Origin: UBA2784 sp964494625
Lineage (GTDB): Bacteria; Pseudomonadota; Alphaproteobacteria; Micropepsales; Micropepsaceae
DNA: 64,000 nucleotides
NCBI GenBank assembly: GCA_964494625.1
Contig: CAZBRT010000003.1
Coordinates: 1 to 64,000 of the forward strand
Direction of reading: 5' to 3'
Shown here: piece by piece, positions 50,981 through 58,438 of the stretch
How positions within the stretch are numbered: position 1 is the stretch's first letter
Layout: each line of letters starts with the position of its first letter
The notes under the pieces: generated by a model
Databases searched by the model: none
What the model saw: the letters and a program-made list of their open reading frames with translations, nothing else
Told to the model about the DNA's origin: nothing
Position numbers and translations under genes: made by a program

Positions 50981-51691
50981 ATGCGTCACAAGCATTCTGA
51001 AATGATGCTCTCTTACTGGGCGGGTTTGCGCGGCACGCGCGGCCAGGCGCCAAAGCGCGATGATGTCTCGCCACGCGACTTCAAGCGCGCGCTGCCGGAC
51101 GTCTTCCTGATCGAGCGCCTTGACCGTCACACCTATGCCTTCCGGCTTGCGGGCACGCGGGTCTGTGCGATCTACGGGCGCGAATTGCGCGACCACAATT
51201 TCGTCTCGCTCTGGCCTGCCAATGACCAGAACGCGGTCAAGGCGGTGATGGAGCGGGCGTTGAAGACCTCGACGCCGGCGCTCTTTGTGGCGCGGGCCGA
51301 AACGCTCGACCGCCGCACAGCGGAAACAGAAATTCTCCTGATGCCGCTTGCCGACGAGACCGGGCAGGTCACGCGGCTTCTCGGATCATTCGTGACGGTA
51401 GATGCGCTGCCGGCTTACTCGGATTTCCGCATCGCGGTGCAGGCGCTCGAACGGGCGTCGCTCATCGAACCCGCGCATACGGCTGACAATGACCGGCGTG
51501 ACGATAACGGGCGTGACGGCGACGGCATGCACACGCAAGGGCGTGAAGCCTTCCTCGCCGGGCGGCCCACCAAGGTTCCTTATCTGCGGGTTGTGGTTTC
51601 GCGCGCAGAATCAGCCGACGAGGAAGCGCTGGGCGACAGGCTGATGCGTCTGGTTGCCGGGTTCACCGGTTTTGGCGGACGGGTAGCGTAA
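50981..51691 (+). CDS. PAS_5-domain protein
   Basis: 236 residues. The N-terminal ~145 residues match the alphaproteobacterial PAS_5 domain: LSYWAGLRGTRGQAPKRDDVSPRDFKRALPDVFLIERLD, FRLAGTRVCAIYGRELRDHNF and EILLMPLADETGQVTRLLGSF. This domain occurs in stress- and cell-cycle-linked sensor-like proteins without a kinase. The C-terminal ~80 residues contain an Asp/Arg-rich linker (NDRRDDNGRDGDG) and no known domain. Start at ATG 50981 is the likeliest; an in-frame ATG at 50939 also exists. Confidence 0.78.
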   Translation: MRHKHSEMMLSYWAGLRGTRGQAPKRDDVSPRDFKRALPDVFLIERLDRHTYAFRLAGTRVCAIYGRELRDHNFVSLWPANDQNAVKAVMERALKTSTPALFVARAETLDRRTAETEILLMPLADETGQVTRLLGSFVTVDALPAYSDFRIAVQALERASLIEPAHTADNDRRDDNGRDGDGMHTQGREAFLAGRPTKVPYLRVVVSRAESADEEALGDRLMRLVAGFTGFGGRVA

Positions 51692-51706
51692 CGCAGTCCA
51701 GCGCGC

Positions 51707-52045
51707 TTACTCGCCGGGTTCGCGGGACGTGTCCGGATTGGTGTTGCCTTGCGTGTCCACACGCTCGCGCAAGATGCGATCGGCTTCCTGCTTGCGGCGG
51801 AACTCCGCTTCATAGCTTTCGACCTGATCGCGGTAGGCCTTGAACTCGGCCAAGTCCGCTTCGCTGCGCGCATCGCAGCGCGATTCCTCCCAGCCCTGAT
51901 TTTCAACGCACCAGCGCTCGAAGGTCAGTTCGGCAATCTGGGCAGAGGCGGGCGCAGCTGCCAAGAACCAGGCGGCAGCGGCAAGAACGACCGAAAGGCG
52001 GGCAGGAATACGCAGCACGGGAACGCCCCCATCTGACAGGACCAT
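51707..52045 (-). CDS. Small exported hypothetical protein
   Basis: 112 residues with a signal peptide (LSVVLAAAAWFLAAAPASAQ). Mature part: LTFERWCVENQGWEESRCDARSEADLAEFKAYRDQVESYEAEFRRKQEADRILRER, an amphipathic, charged helix with one cysteine pair at its start, then a polar C-terminus. A helical periplasmic protein or lipid-associated coiled coil is likely. No family recognised. Convergent with the PAS_5 gene. Confidence 0.6.
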   Translation of the reverse strand: MVLSDGGVPVLRIPARLSVVLAAAAWFLAAAPASAQIAELTFERWCVENQGWEESRCDARSEADLAEFKAYRDQVESYEAEFRRKQEADRILRERVDTQGNTNPDTSREPGE

Positions 52046-52115
52046 ACGCAAGGACGGGCATCCTAGAGCCAAAGCCCTTCGGAGTCACCCATGGCCTTGG
52101 GCCCTGGGCTCGCCC

Positions 52116-53837
52116 TCAGGCGGCGCTGCGGGCCGCGTCTTCCGCCACTTTAACTGTCTCCGGCGCCGGTGCCGCACGGCCCAGGATCATGTCAGCGGCC
52201 TTTTCCGCGATCATGATCGTGGGGGCGTTGGTGTTGCCGCCCACAAGGGTCGGCATGACGGACGCATCCACCACGCGCAGCCCCTCGATCCCGCGCACCT
52301 TGAGCGTCGCATCGACCACGGCCATCGCGTCATTGCCCATGCGCGCGGTGCCGACCGGGTGATAGATGGTTTCCGCCGTGCGGCGGATGAAGGCATCAAT
52401 TGCTGCATCATCCTGCACATGCGCGCCGGGCATGAGTTCGGGACCGCGATAGGGATCAAAGGCGCGCTGGGCAAAGATTTTCCGCACGATCCTCACGCCT
52501 GCGCGCATCGCGGCCAGATCAGCGGGTGCGGCGAGGTAGTTCGGCTGGATCAGCGGCGGATCATTGGGGTCATCGGATTTGAGGGCGATGAAGCCGCGGC
52601 TTTCGGGACGCAACTGGCAGACATGGACGGTAAAGCCGTGGCGGTCGGCCTTCTGGCGGCCGTGATCGGTCATCAGCGCGTTGACCATGTGGAGCTGCAG
52701 GTCGGGGACCTCCAGGTCAGGACGGCTCTTCAGGAAGCCGCCGCTCTCAAGGCCGTTGATGCGGCCGCGCCCCTTGCGGGCGAACATGTATTTCATGCCG
52801 GTCAGGAGCATCTGGCCCAGCTTTGTCTCGCTGAAAAGCGTCACCGGCTTCGTCGCCTCATACTGCACGAGGCAGTCGAGATGGTCCTGAAGGTTCTGGC
52901 CGACGCCGGGCAGATCGGCGACCACGTCGATGCCGAAGCGGCGCAGATATTCGCCGTTGCCGATGCCCGAGAGGAGGAGGATCTGCGGCGTGTTGACCGC
53001 GCCGCCGCAGACGATCACTTCGCAGGCGGCCAAAGCCGTTTTCCGCTCGCCCTTCTGCATGTATTCGACGCCGGACGCTTTCTTGCCCGTGAAGACGATG
53101 CGCGAGGTCAGCGCATTCACCTCCACTTTCAGATTCGCCCGCTTGAGCACCGGCGTCAGATAGGCGGAGGCCGCACTCCAGCGCCGGCCATCCTTGATGG
53201 TGAGCTGATAGGGGCCGACGCCTTCCTGCTGGTAGCCGTTGAAGTCGGGCGTATAGGCGTGTCCCGCCTCCATGCCCGCTGTGACAAACGTCTGGAACAC
53301 AGGCATGCGGGATTTCGGGTTCTCCACATAAAGGGGGCCCGCGCCGCCGTGGAATTCGTCGCCGCCGTTTTCGTTTGTCTCGGAGCGCTTGAAATAGGGC
53401 AGCACGTCGGCAAAGCCCCAGCCGTCGAGACCGAGCTGGCGCCACTGGTCGTAATCGCGCGCATGGCCGCGGATATAGATCATGCCGTTCATCGAGGACG
53501 AGCCGCCCAGAACCTTGCCGCGCGGCCAATAGAGGCTTCGGTTCATCAAATTGTTCTGGCCCTCGGTCTCGAAGTACCAGTTGAACTTCGAGCGCTTGCT
53601 GAGGAGGGCGCCGACTCCGGCCGGCATGTGGATCAGGACCGAATTGTCCTTGCCGCCCGCCTCCAGCAACAGGACCTTGTTCGCCGGATCGGCGCTCAGC
53701 CGGTTGGCCAGCACGCAGCCTGCGCTTCCGGCACCGATGATGATGAAATCAAAGACCTGCGGCGGCGCAGGCGCCTTGGCCGGGGAGGCGGCAGGGGCAG
53801 AAGTCGGGGCGGTCGCTTGCGTGGGGGCTTCAGACAT
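52116..53837 (-). CDS. GMC-family FAD oxidoreductase (choline/alcohol dehydrogenase-like)
   Basis: 573 residues. The FAD dinucleotide motif FIIIGAGSAGCVLANRLS begins near residue 30 after an Ala/Pro-rich N-terminal extension (about 27 residues). GMC signatures are PRGKVLGGSSSMNGMIYIRGH and GAVNTPQILLLSGIG; the active-site histidine is in YHPVGTARMG and the final VVDASVMPTLVGGNTNAPTIMIAEKAAD is typical. It oxidises an alcohol, perhaps choline or a long-chain or polyether alcohol. Lies downstream of hfaD on the same strand beyond two strong hairpins. Confidence 0.9.
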   Translation of the reverse strand: MSEAPTQATAPTSAPAASPAKAPAPPQVFDFIIIGAGSAGCVLANRLSADPANKVLLLEAGGKDNSVLIHMPAGVGALLSKRSKFNWYFETEGQNNLMNRSLYWPRGKVLGGSSSMNGMIYIRGHARDYDQWRQLGLDGWGFADVLPYFKRSETNENGGDEFHGGAGPLYVENPKSRMPVFQTFVTAGMEAGHAYTPDFNGYQQEGVGPYQLTIKDGRRWSAASAYLTPVLKRANLKVEVNALTSRIVFTGKKASGVEYMQKGERKTALAACEVIVCGGAVNTPQILLLSGIGNGEYLRRFGIDVVADLPGVGQNLQDHLDCLVQYEATKPVTLFSETKLGQMLLTGMKYMFARKGRGRINGLESGGFLKSRPDLEVPDLQLHMVNALMTDHGRQKADRHGFTVHVCQLRPESRGFIALKSDDPNDPPLIQPNYLAAPADLAAMRAGVRIVRKIFAQRAFDPYRGPELMPGAHVQDDAAIDAFIRRTAETIYHPVGTARMGNDAMAVVDATLKVRGIEGLRVVDASVMPTLVGGNTNAPTIMIAEKAADMILGRAAPAPETVKVAEDAARSAA

Positions 53838-53978
53838 ATCGGCGCTGGTCTCGTGCGGGTCAAACAGGGGAGGAACCCGCACTATAGGGGGCGCGATTTG
53901 TCAGGCAATGCTGGTTTGGGGTTCCCCGCGTGCACGCTGCCGCAGCGTCCGCGGAAAAACTGCCAGCCCTGCAAAGGA

Positions 53979-54043
53979 CCAGGGGGAGCCCGCTTGACCG
54001 GTCTCCCCCTGGAAAGGCGGGTCCATGATACGCATGACCCGCC
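53979..54043 (-). terminator. Two strong hairpins after hfaD
   Basis: GGCGGGTC / GACCCGCC (54016-54023 with 54036-54043) and CCAGGGGGA / TCCCCCTGG (53979-53987 with 54004-54012) both form perfect 8-9 bp stems just downstream of the hfaD stop, before the GMC gene. They likely end or protect the hfaABD message. Confidence 0.7.
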
Positions 54044-54066
54044 CGGTGACATTGGCAGTGGTGCGA

Positions 54067-54750
54067 TTACTCGTCTTCACCCGGCAGTGAGACGGAAACC
54101 GTGGTCGAGTTGCCGATGGCGGCCGATGACACGTCCACATTGCCAGCGACATCGTTGATCGAAGCATTGACCGTCGAATAGGTGCCGGCCGAGTTGGTCT
54201 GGCGCGCCACAACGTCTGTCGTGTAGGCCGAGCTTGAGACGCCGAGATTGTTCGACACCGCAACGCCCGAGACGGTCACATCGCCGCCAACGCCGCCGAC
54301 ATAGGCATCAACCGTGGCCGACGGATCATAGCCGCCCGAAATCTGGTTGGAGTTGATCGAGGTGCTTTCCGCGTCATAGACGTCAATCGTCGCGTTGTTG
54401 GCGATGGCGGTGGCATTGAGGTTCACGTATTGCTCAACACCGACAACGGTTGCGCTGGTTTCGGCACCCACGATGCCCGTATTGCGCTGGTAGTTGCTCA
54501 CGTATGAGTCGCCTTCCAGCGACGCCGTGAACGTGTTGGCGATGGCGATGGACGCCACATGCACGCAGCCTTCGATCCAGTCGAGCGCCACATCAGCAAC
54601 CGCCCACGTGTCGGCAAGGTTCACCTGGCCGTTGAGGATGTTGTTGCTGTAGGTGACTTCCTCACTCCAGTCCTCCGCGGAGGCCGCTGCCGCCCACAGG
54701 GTCGCTGCCGCTGTACCAGCCATAAGGATCTTCGCGATTTTCGTCATCAT
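54067..54750 (-). CDS. hfaD: Holdfast anchor protein HfaD
   Basis: 227-residue exported protein with signal peptide (ILMAGTAAATLWAAAASA). The mature protein is Asn/Ser/Thr/Val-rich with four related segments, SIAIANTFTASLEGD, ATAIANNATIDVYD, GVAVSNNLGVSSSAY and SAAIGNSTTVSV, suggesting a beta-stacked curlin-like surface polymer. In Caulobacter HfaD, with HfaA, anchors the holdfast polysaccharide to the cell pole. Identification rests mainly on the operon with hfaA and the CsgG-like hfaB. Its first 89 nt overlap the 3' end of hfaB in another frame. ATG 54747 is an alternative start. Confidence 0.8.
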   Translation of the reverse strand: MMTKIAKILMAGTAAATLWAAAASAEDWSEEVTYSNNILNGQVNLADTWAVADVALDWIEGCVHVASIAIANTFTASLEGDSYVSNYQRNTGIVGAETSATVVGVEQYVNLNATAIANNATIDVYDAESTSINSNQISGGYDPSATVDAYVGGVGGDVTVSGVAVSNNLGVSSSAYTTDVVARQTNSAGTYSTVNASINDVAGNVDVSSAAIGNSTTVSVSLPGEDE

Positions 54751-55693
54751 TGTACTCCTCGTTGTTGAGCGCCGCGGTCGTGGTGGACGAAGGACCGGGC
54801 GCACGGTCTCCGTCTGCAAGGGGATCGCCGTTGATGCTGCAAGCCGAGGGGCCGATGCCCATGAGCTTGGCCATCATCTCGAGCACCGCACGCTCGATGA
54901 CCGAGCGGACGGCAAGCTGGACGGGTTCGAGCGCGCGTTCGCCCGCACCCACATCGATGATTGTGCCGTTCAGGAAGTCGAAGACGCCGGCCGAAATCTC
55001 GCGGCCGATGATCTGCTTCTGGTAGGAAATGACGTCGACGACTTCGAGGGTCGCCGTGTTGATGAGACGCAGGTCGAGGCCCACGTTCATCACATACATC
55101 TTGAAGCCGATATTGGCCTTGATGCCTTCGACCGCCGGGTCAGAGACAAAACCGTCCACGCCGACCGAGCGAAGGTTGTAGTTGAGCTCGGTGATGCCGC
55201 CGACGAGGTAATAGTCGGAGCCGGGGATCTGGCCCGCCACGATCTGGCGGAAGGGTGCAGCGCCCGTGGCGTCGGCACCGGTGTCGCCGATCAGGCGGTT
55301 GTTGGCGTATTTGAGTTCAAGTTCGGCAACCGACGTGTCGAAGCGTTCGACAAGGCGCACGCCGGCCTTGGCCAGCGCCGACATCGCCATCAGGGCCGCG
55401 CCCTGGGTCACGCGCTTGCCGCCCTCGAATTCTTCCTTGCCCGTATAGTCGGCGATCTGGCCGACCGCGATGCGGGGCGCAAGGCGTCCCTGGCGGGCGA
55501 GACACTGAAGGGCGATGGAGTAGGGTGTCTCATTCGAGATCACCGGTGCCGTGCCGATCGGAATCGTGTAGCGGCCATCATCGCCGGCAACCGGGCTCAC
55601 ACACGCGCCGAGCGCAAGCGTTGCCATCACGAACACAAGCGGCTTGGCGGCATGGCGCCATGCACGTTCTGAAAATCCACGGGCCTTAGTCAA
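54662..55693 (-). CDS. hfaB: Holdfast anchor secretion protein HfaB (CsgG-like lipoprotein)
   Basis: 343 residues, outer-membrane secretion pore of the CsgG family that exports and assembles HfaA and HfaD. A lipobox LALGAC lies in the N-terminus; the CsgG domain follows with IAVGQIADYTGK, ITQ-like VTQGAALMAMSALAKAGVRLVERFD, YYLVGGITELNYN and DLRLINTATLEVVDVISYQKQI. The TTG at 55693 is preferred as start since GGAGGG lies seven bases before it; an ATG at 55720 also exists but has no ribosome-binding site. The acidic C-terminal tail is encoded in the region overlapping hfaD. Confidence 0.85.
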   Translation of the reverse strand: MTKARGFSERAWRHAAKPLVFVMATLALGACVSPVAGDDGRYTIPIGTAPVISNETPYSIALQCLARQGRLAPRIAVGQIADYTGKEEFEGGKRVTQGAALMAMSALAKAGVRLVERFDTSVAELELKYANNRLIGDTGADATGAAPFRQIVAGQIPGSDYYLVGGITELNYNLRSVGVDGFVSDPAVEGIKANIGFKMYVMNVGLDLRLINTATLEVVDVISYQKQIIGREISAGVFDFLNGTIIDVGAGERALEPVQLAVRSVIERAVLEMMAKLMGIGPSACSINGDPLADGDRAPGPSSTTTAALNNEEYNDDENREDPYGWYSGSDPVGGSGLRGGLE

Positions 55694-56081
55694 GGTTGAG
55701 CCCTCCGTTGAGAACGACATTTGCCGAAACGTCGCCGTTGTTGATCTGTTGTGCGTCCACGATCACCGTGTTCCAGCTGCCCTGGACAACGACGTTGATC
55801 TGGTTGCCGATGGCACTGGCCGAACCGCCGACACCGCTTGCGCGATAGCCGGCACCGGATGACGAGCTGTAGGCGGATGCCTGTGCGCGACCGTTGACGA
55901 TCACGCGGTTGCCGTTGGAATCGCGGTTGCCGACCGTGATGGGACTCGTGTCGTCGCCGGGTTGGGTGCCAAAGGGGCGGCTCATCTCGTCCGCGCCATC
56001 AAGGCTTGCGGCCAGGGCCGGTGTGGCCAACGCGCTGGTGGCGAGCAATGCAAGGACGAAGGGGCGCAGACGGCGTGTCAT
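55686..56081 (-). CDS. hfaA: Holdfast anchor protein HfaA
   Basis: 131 residues, exported (signal peptide FVLALLATSALATPALAA). It has a curlin-like mature sequence, with SASAIGNQINVVVQGSWNTVIVDAQQINNGD and the C-terminal SANVVLNGGLNLD that is distinctive of HfaA. HfaA is the first gene of the known hfaA-hfaB-hfaD operon and is a cell-surface holdfast anchor. It ends 7 bases after the hfaB TTG start begins, so the genes are translationally linked. Start at 56081 has GGGAAA upstream. Confidence 0.85.
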   Translation of the reverse strand: MTRRLRPFVLALLATSALATPALAASLDGADEMSRPFGTQPGDDTSPITVGNRDSNGNRVIVNGRAQASAYSSSSGAGYRASGVGGSASAIGNQINVVVQGSWNTVIVDAQQINNGDVSANVVLNGGLNLD

Positions 56082-56324
56082 TGTTGTTTCCCGGTGGGCT
56101 GATGCCTCATTCCGGCAGAACGGCTGCAACGCGTGTGCCACGCCGGATGCAGTGCGCAGTGCAAGGTAAACGCTTTGTTTCTGCGGTTTTGCGCGCAGGT
56201 GATGCCACCGGCCTGCGATTCCGGGACAGGCCAAAGCGGGCTGCCAGCTTTTGGCGTGTTTCAAATGGATACGATTGTGGCTAGCGTGCGCTTAACCAAA
56301 CCATTTGCCGCAAGCGGATTTTTC

Positions 56325-56933
56325 ATGCGCCAGATTGAGTTCTTTTTCGACTGTTCGTCGCCATGGACCTATCTCGCCTTCTCGCGGGTGGAGGCGATTG
56401 CCGTGCGCAACGATGCGACGATCATGTGGAAGCCGATCCTGGTCGGCGGCGTCTTCAACGCGGTCAACAAGGAGGTTTACGAGCGGCGCGCCAATCCCGA
56501 TCCGCGCAAGGCGTCTTATGTCGCCAAGGACATGGCCGATTGGGCGCGGCTCTGCGGCATTACCATCAAATGGCCGCCCACGATTTTTCCGGTGCGGTCG
56601 GTTGCGGCCATGCGGGGCGCCTTCCATGCGCTGGATGAGGGCAGGCTCGTGCCCTATGCCAGCAACGTGTTCAGAGCCTATTGGGAAGAAGACCGCGACA
56701 TCGCCAATCCGGCGGTCCTCAAGGATTGCGCTGTGCGTGCAGGCCTTGCGGGCGACCGCTTTCTGGCGTCCCTTGATGATCCGGCCAACAAAGCGCGCCT
56801 GAAAGCCTCGACCGATGAGCTGATCGCGCGCGGCGGGTTTGGCTCGCCCACGATTTTCGTGAATGGATCCGACATGTATTTCGGCAATGACCGGCTGGTG
56901 CTGGTTGAAGCTGCCCTGATGCGCCTTTCATGA
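56325..56933 (+). CDS. 2-hydroxychromene-2-carboxylate isomerase (DsbA-like kappa-GST fold)
   Basis: 202 residues of the DsbA/kappa-GST family. FFFDCSSPWTYLAFSRVEAIA at the N-terminus contains the glutathione-activating serine, and the second half has GGFGSPTIFVNGSDMYFGNDRL as in NahD-type isomerases from naphthalene degradation. It isomerises aromatic ring-cleavage products with glutathione, or has a general thiol-transfer role. Its ATGA stop overlaps the start of the rhomboid gene. Confidence 0.87.
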   Translation: MRQIEFFFDCSSPWTYLAFSRVEAIAVRNDATIMWKPILVGGVFNAVNKEVYERRANPDPRKASYVAKDMADWARLCGITIKWPPTIFPVRSVAAMRGAFHALDEGRLVPYASNVFRAYWEEDRDIANPAVLKDCAVRAGLAGDRFLASLDDPANKARLKASTDELIARGGFGSPTIFVNGSDMYFGNDRLVLVEAALMRLS

Positions 56934-57619
56934 GCTTCTTCGTTCCCCAAAGTCCGCCCAGGCGCCCGCGCGAGCCGATTTTCCTCGCGCCGCCCGCACC
57001 GCTTTATCTCGCAGGTGTCTTTGCGGTCATCCATGCGTTGGTTTTCTTCGTGCTGCCCACAGGGCTTGCAGGCGAAATCTTCGTGCGCAGCGCGCTCATC
57101 CCGCTCAAGTTCACCATCGATGATGCGGCCGTCAGGGCAGAGGCATTTGCCAATCTGGTGACGCACGGGTTCCTGCATGACGGCCTGATGCATCTCTTTG
57201 TGAATGCGCTCTGGCTTCTGGCGGCCGGTGGCGGCGTGTCACGCCATGCTGGCGGCCGCGTAATGTTCACGATCTTCATCCTCTGCACCATCGCGGGCGG
57301 CATCTGCTTTACGCTGTTGCGCTGGGACAGTGATGCGATGGCCATCGGCGCCTCGGGCGGCATTTCCGGGTTACTGGCGGTTGCGGTGCGGTTCCACTTC
57401 GGGCGGTTTTTCGCGGGCGGTGTCGCTCCCTTGCGCATCCGGCCGGTCGTCGCCGTCAGCGTCATGTATGTCGGCATCAATGCCGCCATCGCGGTCTGGG
57501 ACGTTCTCTTTCCCGAGAGTGCCAGCGGCTTTGCGTGGGAAGCGCATGTCGGCGGTTATCTGGCGGGGCTCCTCCTTGCACCCTTCTTCAGCCCCAGGAG
57601 GCCGGGCCCTGCCATCTGA
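56930..57619 (+). CDS. Rhomboid-family intramembrane serine protease
   Basis: 229 residues with about six hydrophobic segments. The catalytic serine is in IGASGGISGL (near 140) and the catalytic histidine in the last helix, WEAHVGGYLAGLL. An L1-loop region (LFVNALWLLAAGG) with the HGFLHDGLMHLFVN motif is typical. It cleaves single-pass membrane proteins within the bilayer. Overlaps the upstream isomerase gene by 4 bases. Confidence 0.9.
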   Translation: MSFFVPQSPPRRPREPIFLAPPAPLYLAGVFAVIHALVFFVLPTGLAGEIFVRSALIPLKFTIDDAAVRAEAFANLVTHGFLHDGLMHLFVNALWLLAAGGGVSRHAGGRVMFTIFILCTIAGGICFTLLRWDSDAMAIGASGGISGLLAVAVRFHFGRFFAGGVAPLRIRPVVAVSVMYVGINAAIAVWDVLFPESASGFAWEAHVGGYLAGLLLAPFFSPRRPGPAI

Positions 57620-57724
57620 CCCATCCCCCGTTTTGTGACATTCGACCATCGGTGGGACTTGAAGGCGGATTTGCCCGGGGCCATCTAAGGATTGTATCCA
57701 CCGCCAAGCAGGAGTGATGCGAGC

Positions 57725-58036
57725 ATGACCAACGCACAGGCAACCCCTGAACCCGAGATCATTCCGCCCGGCCAGTCCGTGCCCATGGGCACGTCATATC
57801 CGTGGCGGCGGGTGCTCTTCTCGATTGCCTTTGCCTTTGGCGCCGTGTTTGCAACCTGGCTCATCGTTTTTGCTGCCGTGGTGCAGTTCGTCCTGCGGGC
57901 CATTGACGGGGCACCCTCGGAGCGGCTGGCGCGTTTCGGCAATCGGATGGGCGCGTGGCTCCGCGACATCGCCGCCTACATGACCTTTGCCCGCGAAGGC
58001 GAGCCCTGGCCCTTCGCCGAGTTTCCGAGGGAGTAA
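57725..58036 (+). CDS. DUF4389-family membrane protein
   Basis: 103 residues. A polar N-terminal ~30 residues precede one long hydrophobic segment (RVLFSIAFAFGAVFATWLIVFAAVVQFVL) and then a conserved-type APSERLARFGNRMGAWLRDIAAYMTFAREGEPWPF region matching DUF4389. It is probably a single-pass or bitopic inner-membrane protein. Start supported by AGGAGTGATGCGAGC before ATG 57725. Function unknown. Confidence 0.82.
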   Translation: MTNAQATPEPEIIPPGQSVPMGTSYPWRRVLFSIAFAFGAVFATWLIVFAAVVQFVLRAIDGAPSERLARFGNRMGAWLRDIAAYMTFAREGEPWPFAEFPRE

Positions 58037-58040
58037 GCTG

Positions 58041-58087
58041 GTAACGATTTCGTTCCCAAGGCGGGCCGTAAGGAACGATTTCGTTCC
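58041..58087. promoter_or_regulatory. Two tandem 16-bp near-palindromes upstream of gapR
   Basis: GTAACGATTTCGTTCC (58041-58056) and GGAACGATTTCGTTCC (58072-58087) are near-identical copies centred 31 bp apart, about three helical turns. The second is a perfect 7-bp inverted repeat around TT. They lie between the DUF4389 stop and the gapR start and look like a tandem operator for a dimeric regulator. No T-tract follows, so terminator function is unlikely. Confidence 0.6.
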
Positions 58088-58192
58088 TAAGCGTGAGGAA
58101 GGTTTGACTTCGCCGCCCGCGCCCCTAATGTCCGCCGCCTTTGGAATCGGGACAGGAGGGCGCAAGGCGGCATCGCCTTGCGCGGCAGGCAC

Positions 58193-58438
58193 ATGGCCAA
58201 GAGCAATTTCGCCAAGGATCAATTGAAGTCACTCATCCAGCGCATCGAGCGCCTGGAGGAGGAGAAGGCAGCGCTGACCTCCGACATCCGCGAGGTCTAT
58301 GCTGAAGCCAAGTCGCACGGCTTTGACACCAAGGTCGTCCGCCAGGTCGTCAAGATCCGCAAGATGGACAATGATGACCGCGCCGAGCAGGAAGAACTGC
58401 TCGACCTTTATCTGTCGGCGGTCGGATCAACCCGCTAG
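58193..58438 (+). CDS. gapR: GapR-family nucleoid-associated protein (DUF2312)
   Basis: 81 residues, wholly alpha-helical and basic-acidic patterned (LKSLIQRIERLEEEKAALTSDIREVYAEAKSHGFDTKVVRQVVKIRKM), as in the DUF2312 family. GapR in Caulobacter binds overtwisted DNA ahead of replication and helps topoisomerases. Its stop overlaps the convergent tacA-like gene over the palindrome CTAG (58435-58438), so both genes end on the same four bases. Two tandem palindromes lie upstream. Confidence 0.93.
   Translation: MAKSNFAKDQLKSLIQRIERLEEEKAALTSDIREVYAEAKSHGFDTKVVRQVVKIRKMDNDDRAEQEELLDLYLSAVGSTR

Noticed and set aside
50728..51000. Possible 90-residue plus-strand gene in the CtrA-box region
   Set aside because: No ribosome-binding site, composition atypical and it would overlap the promoter and CtrA box; PAS_5 start fits better downstream.
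52359..54158. Plus-strand open frame (599 codons) antisense to the GMC oxidoreductase
   Set aside because: Covers a well-supported GMC gene; His/Ala/Gly/Arg-rich shadow frame.
56292..56299. CtrA half-site TTAACCAA between hfaA and the isomerase gene
   Set aside because: Only a 7 of 8 half-site match; too weak alone to claim CtrA control of hfaA, though that would fit the biology.
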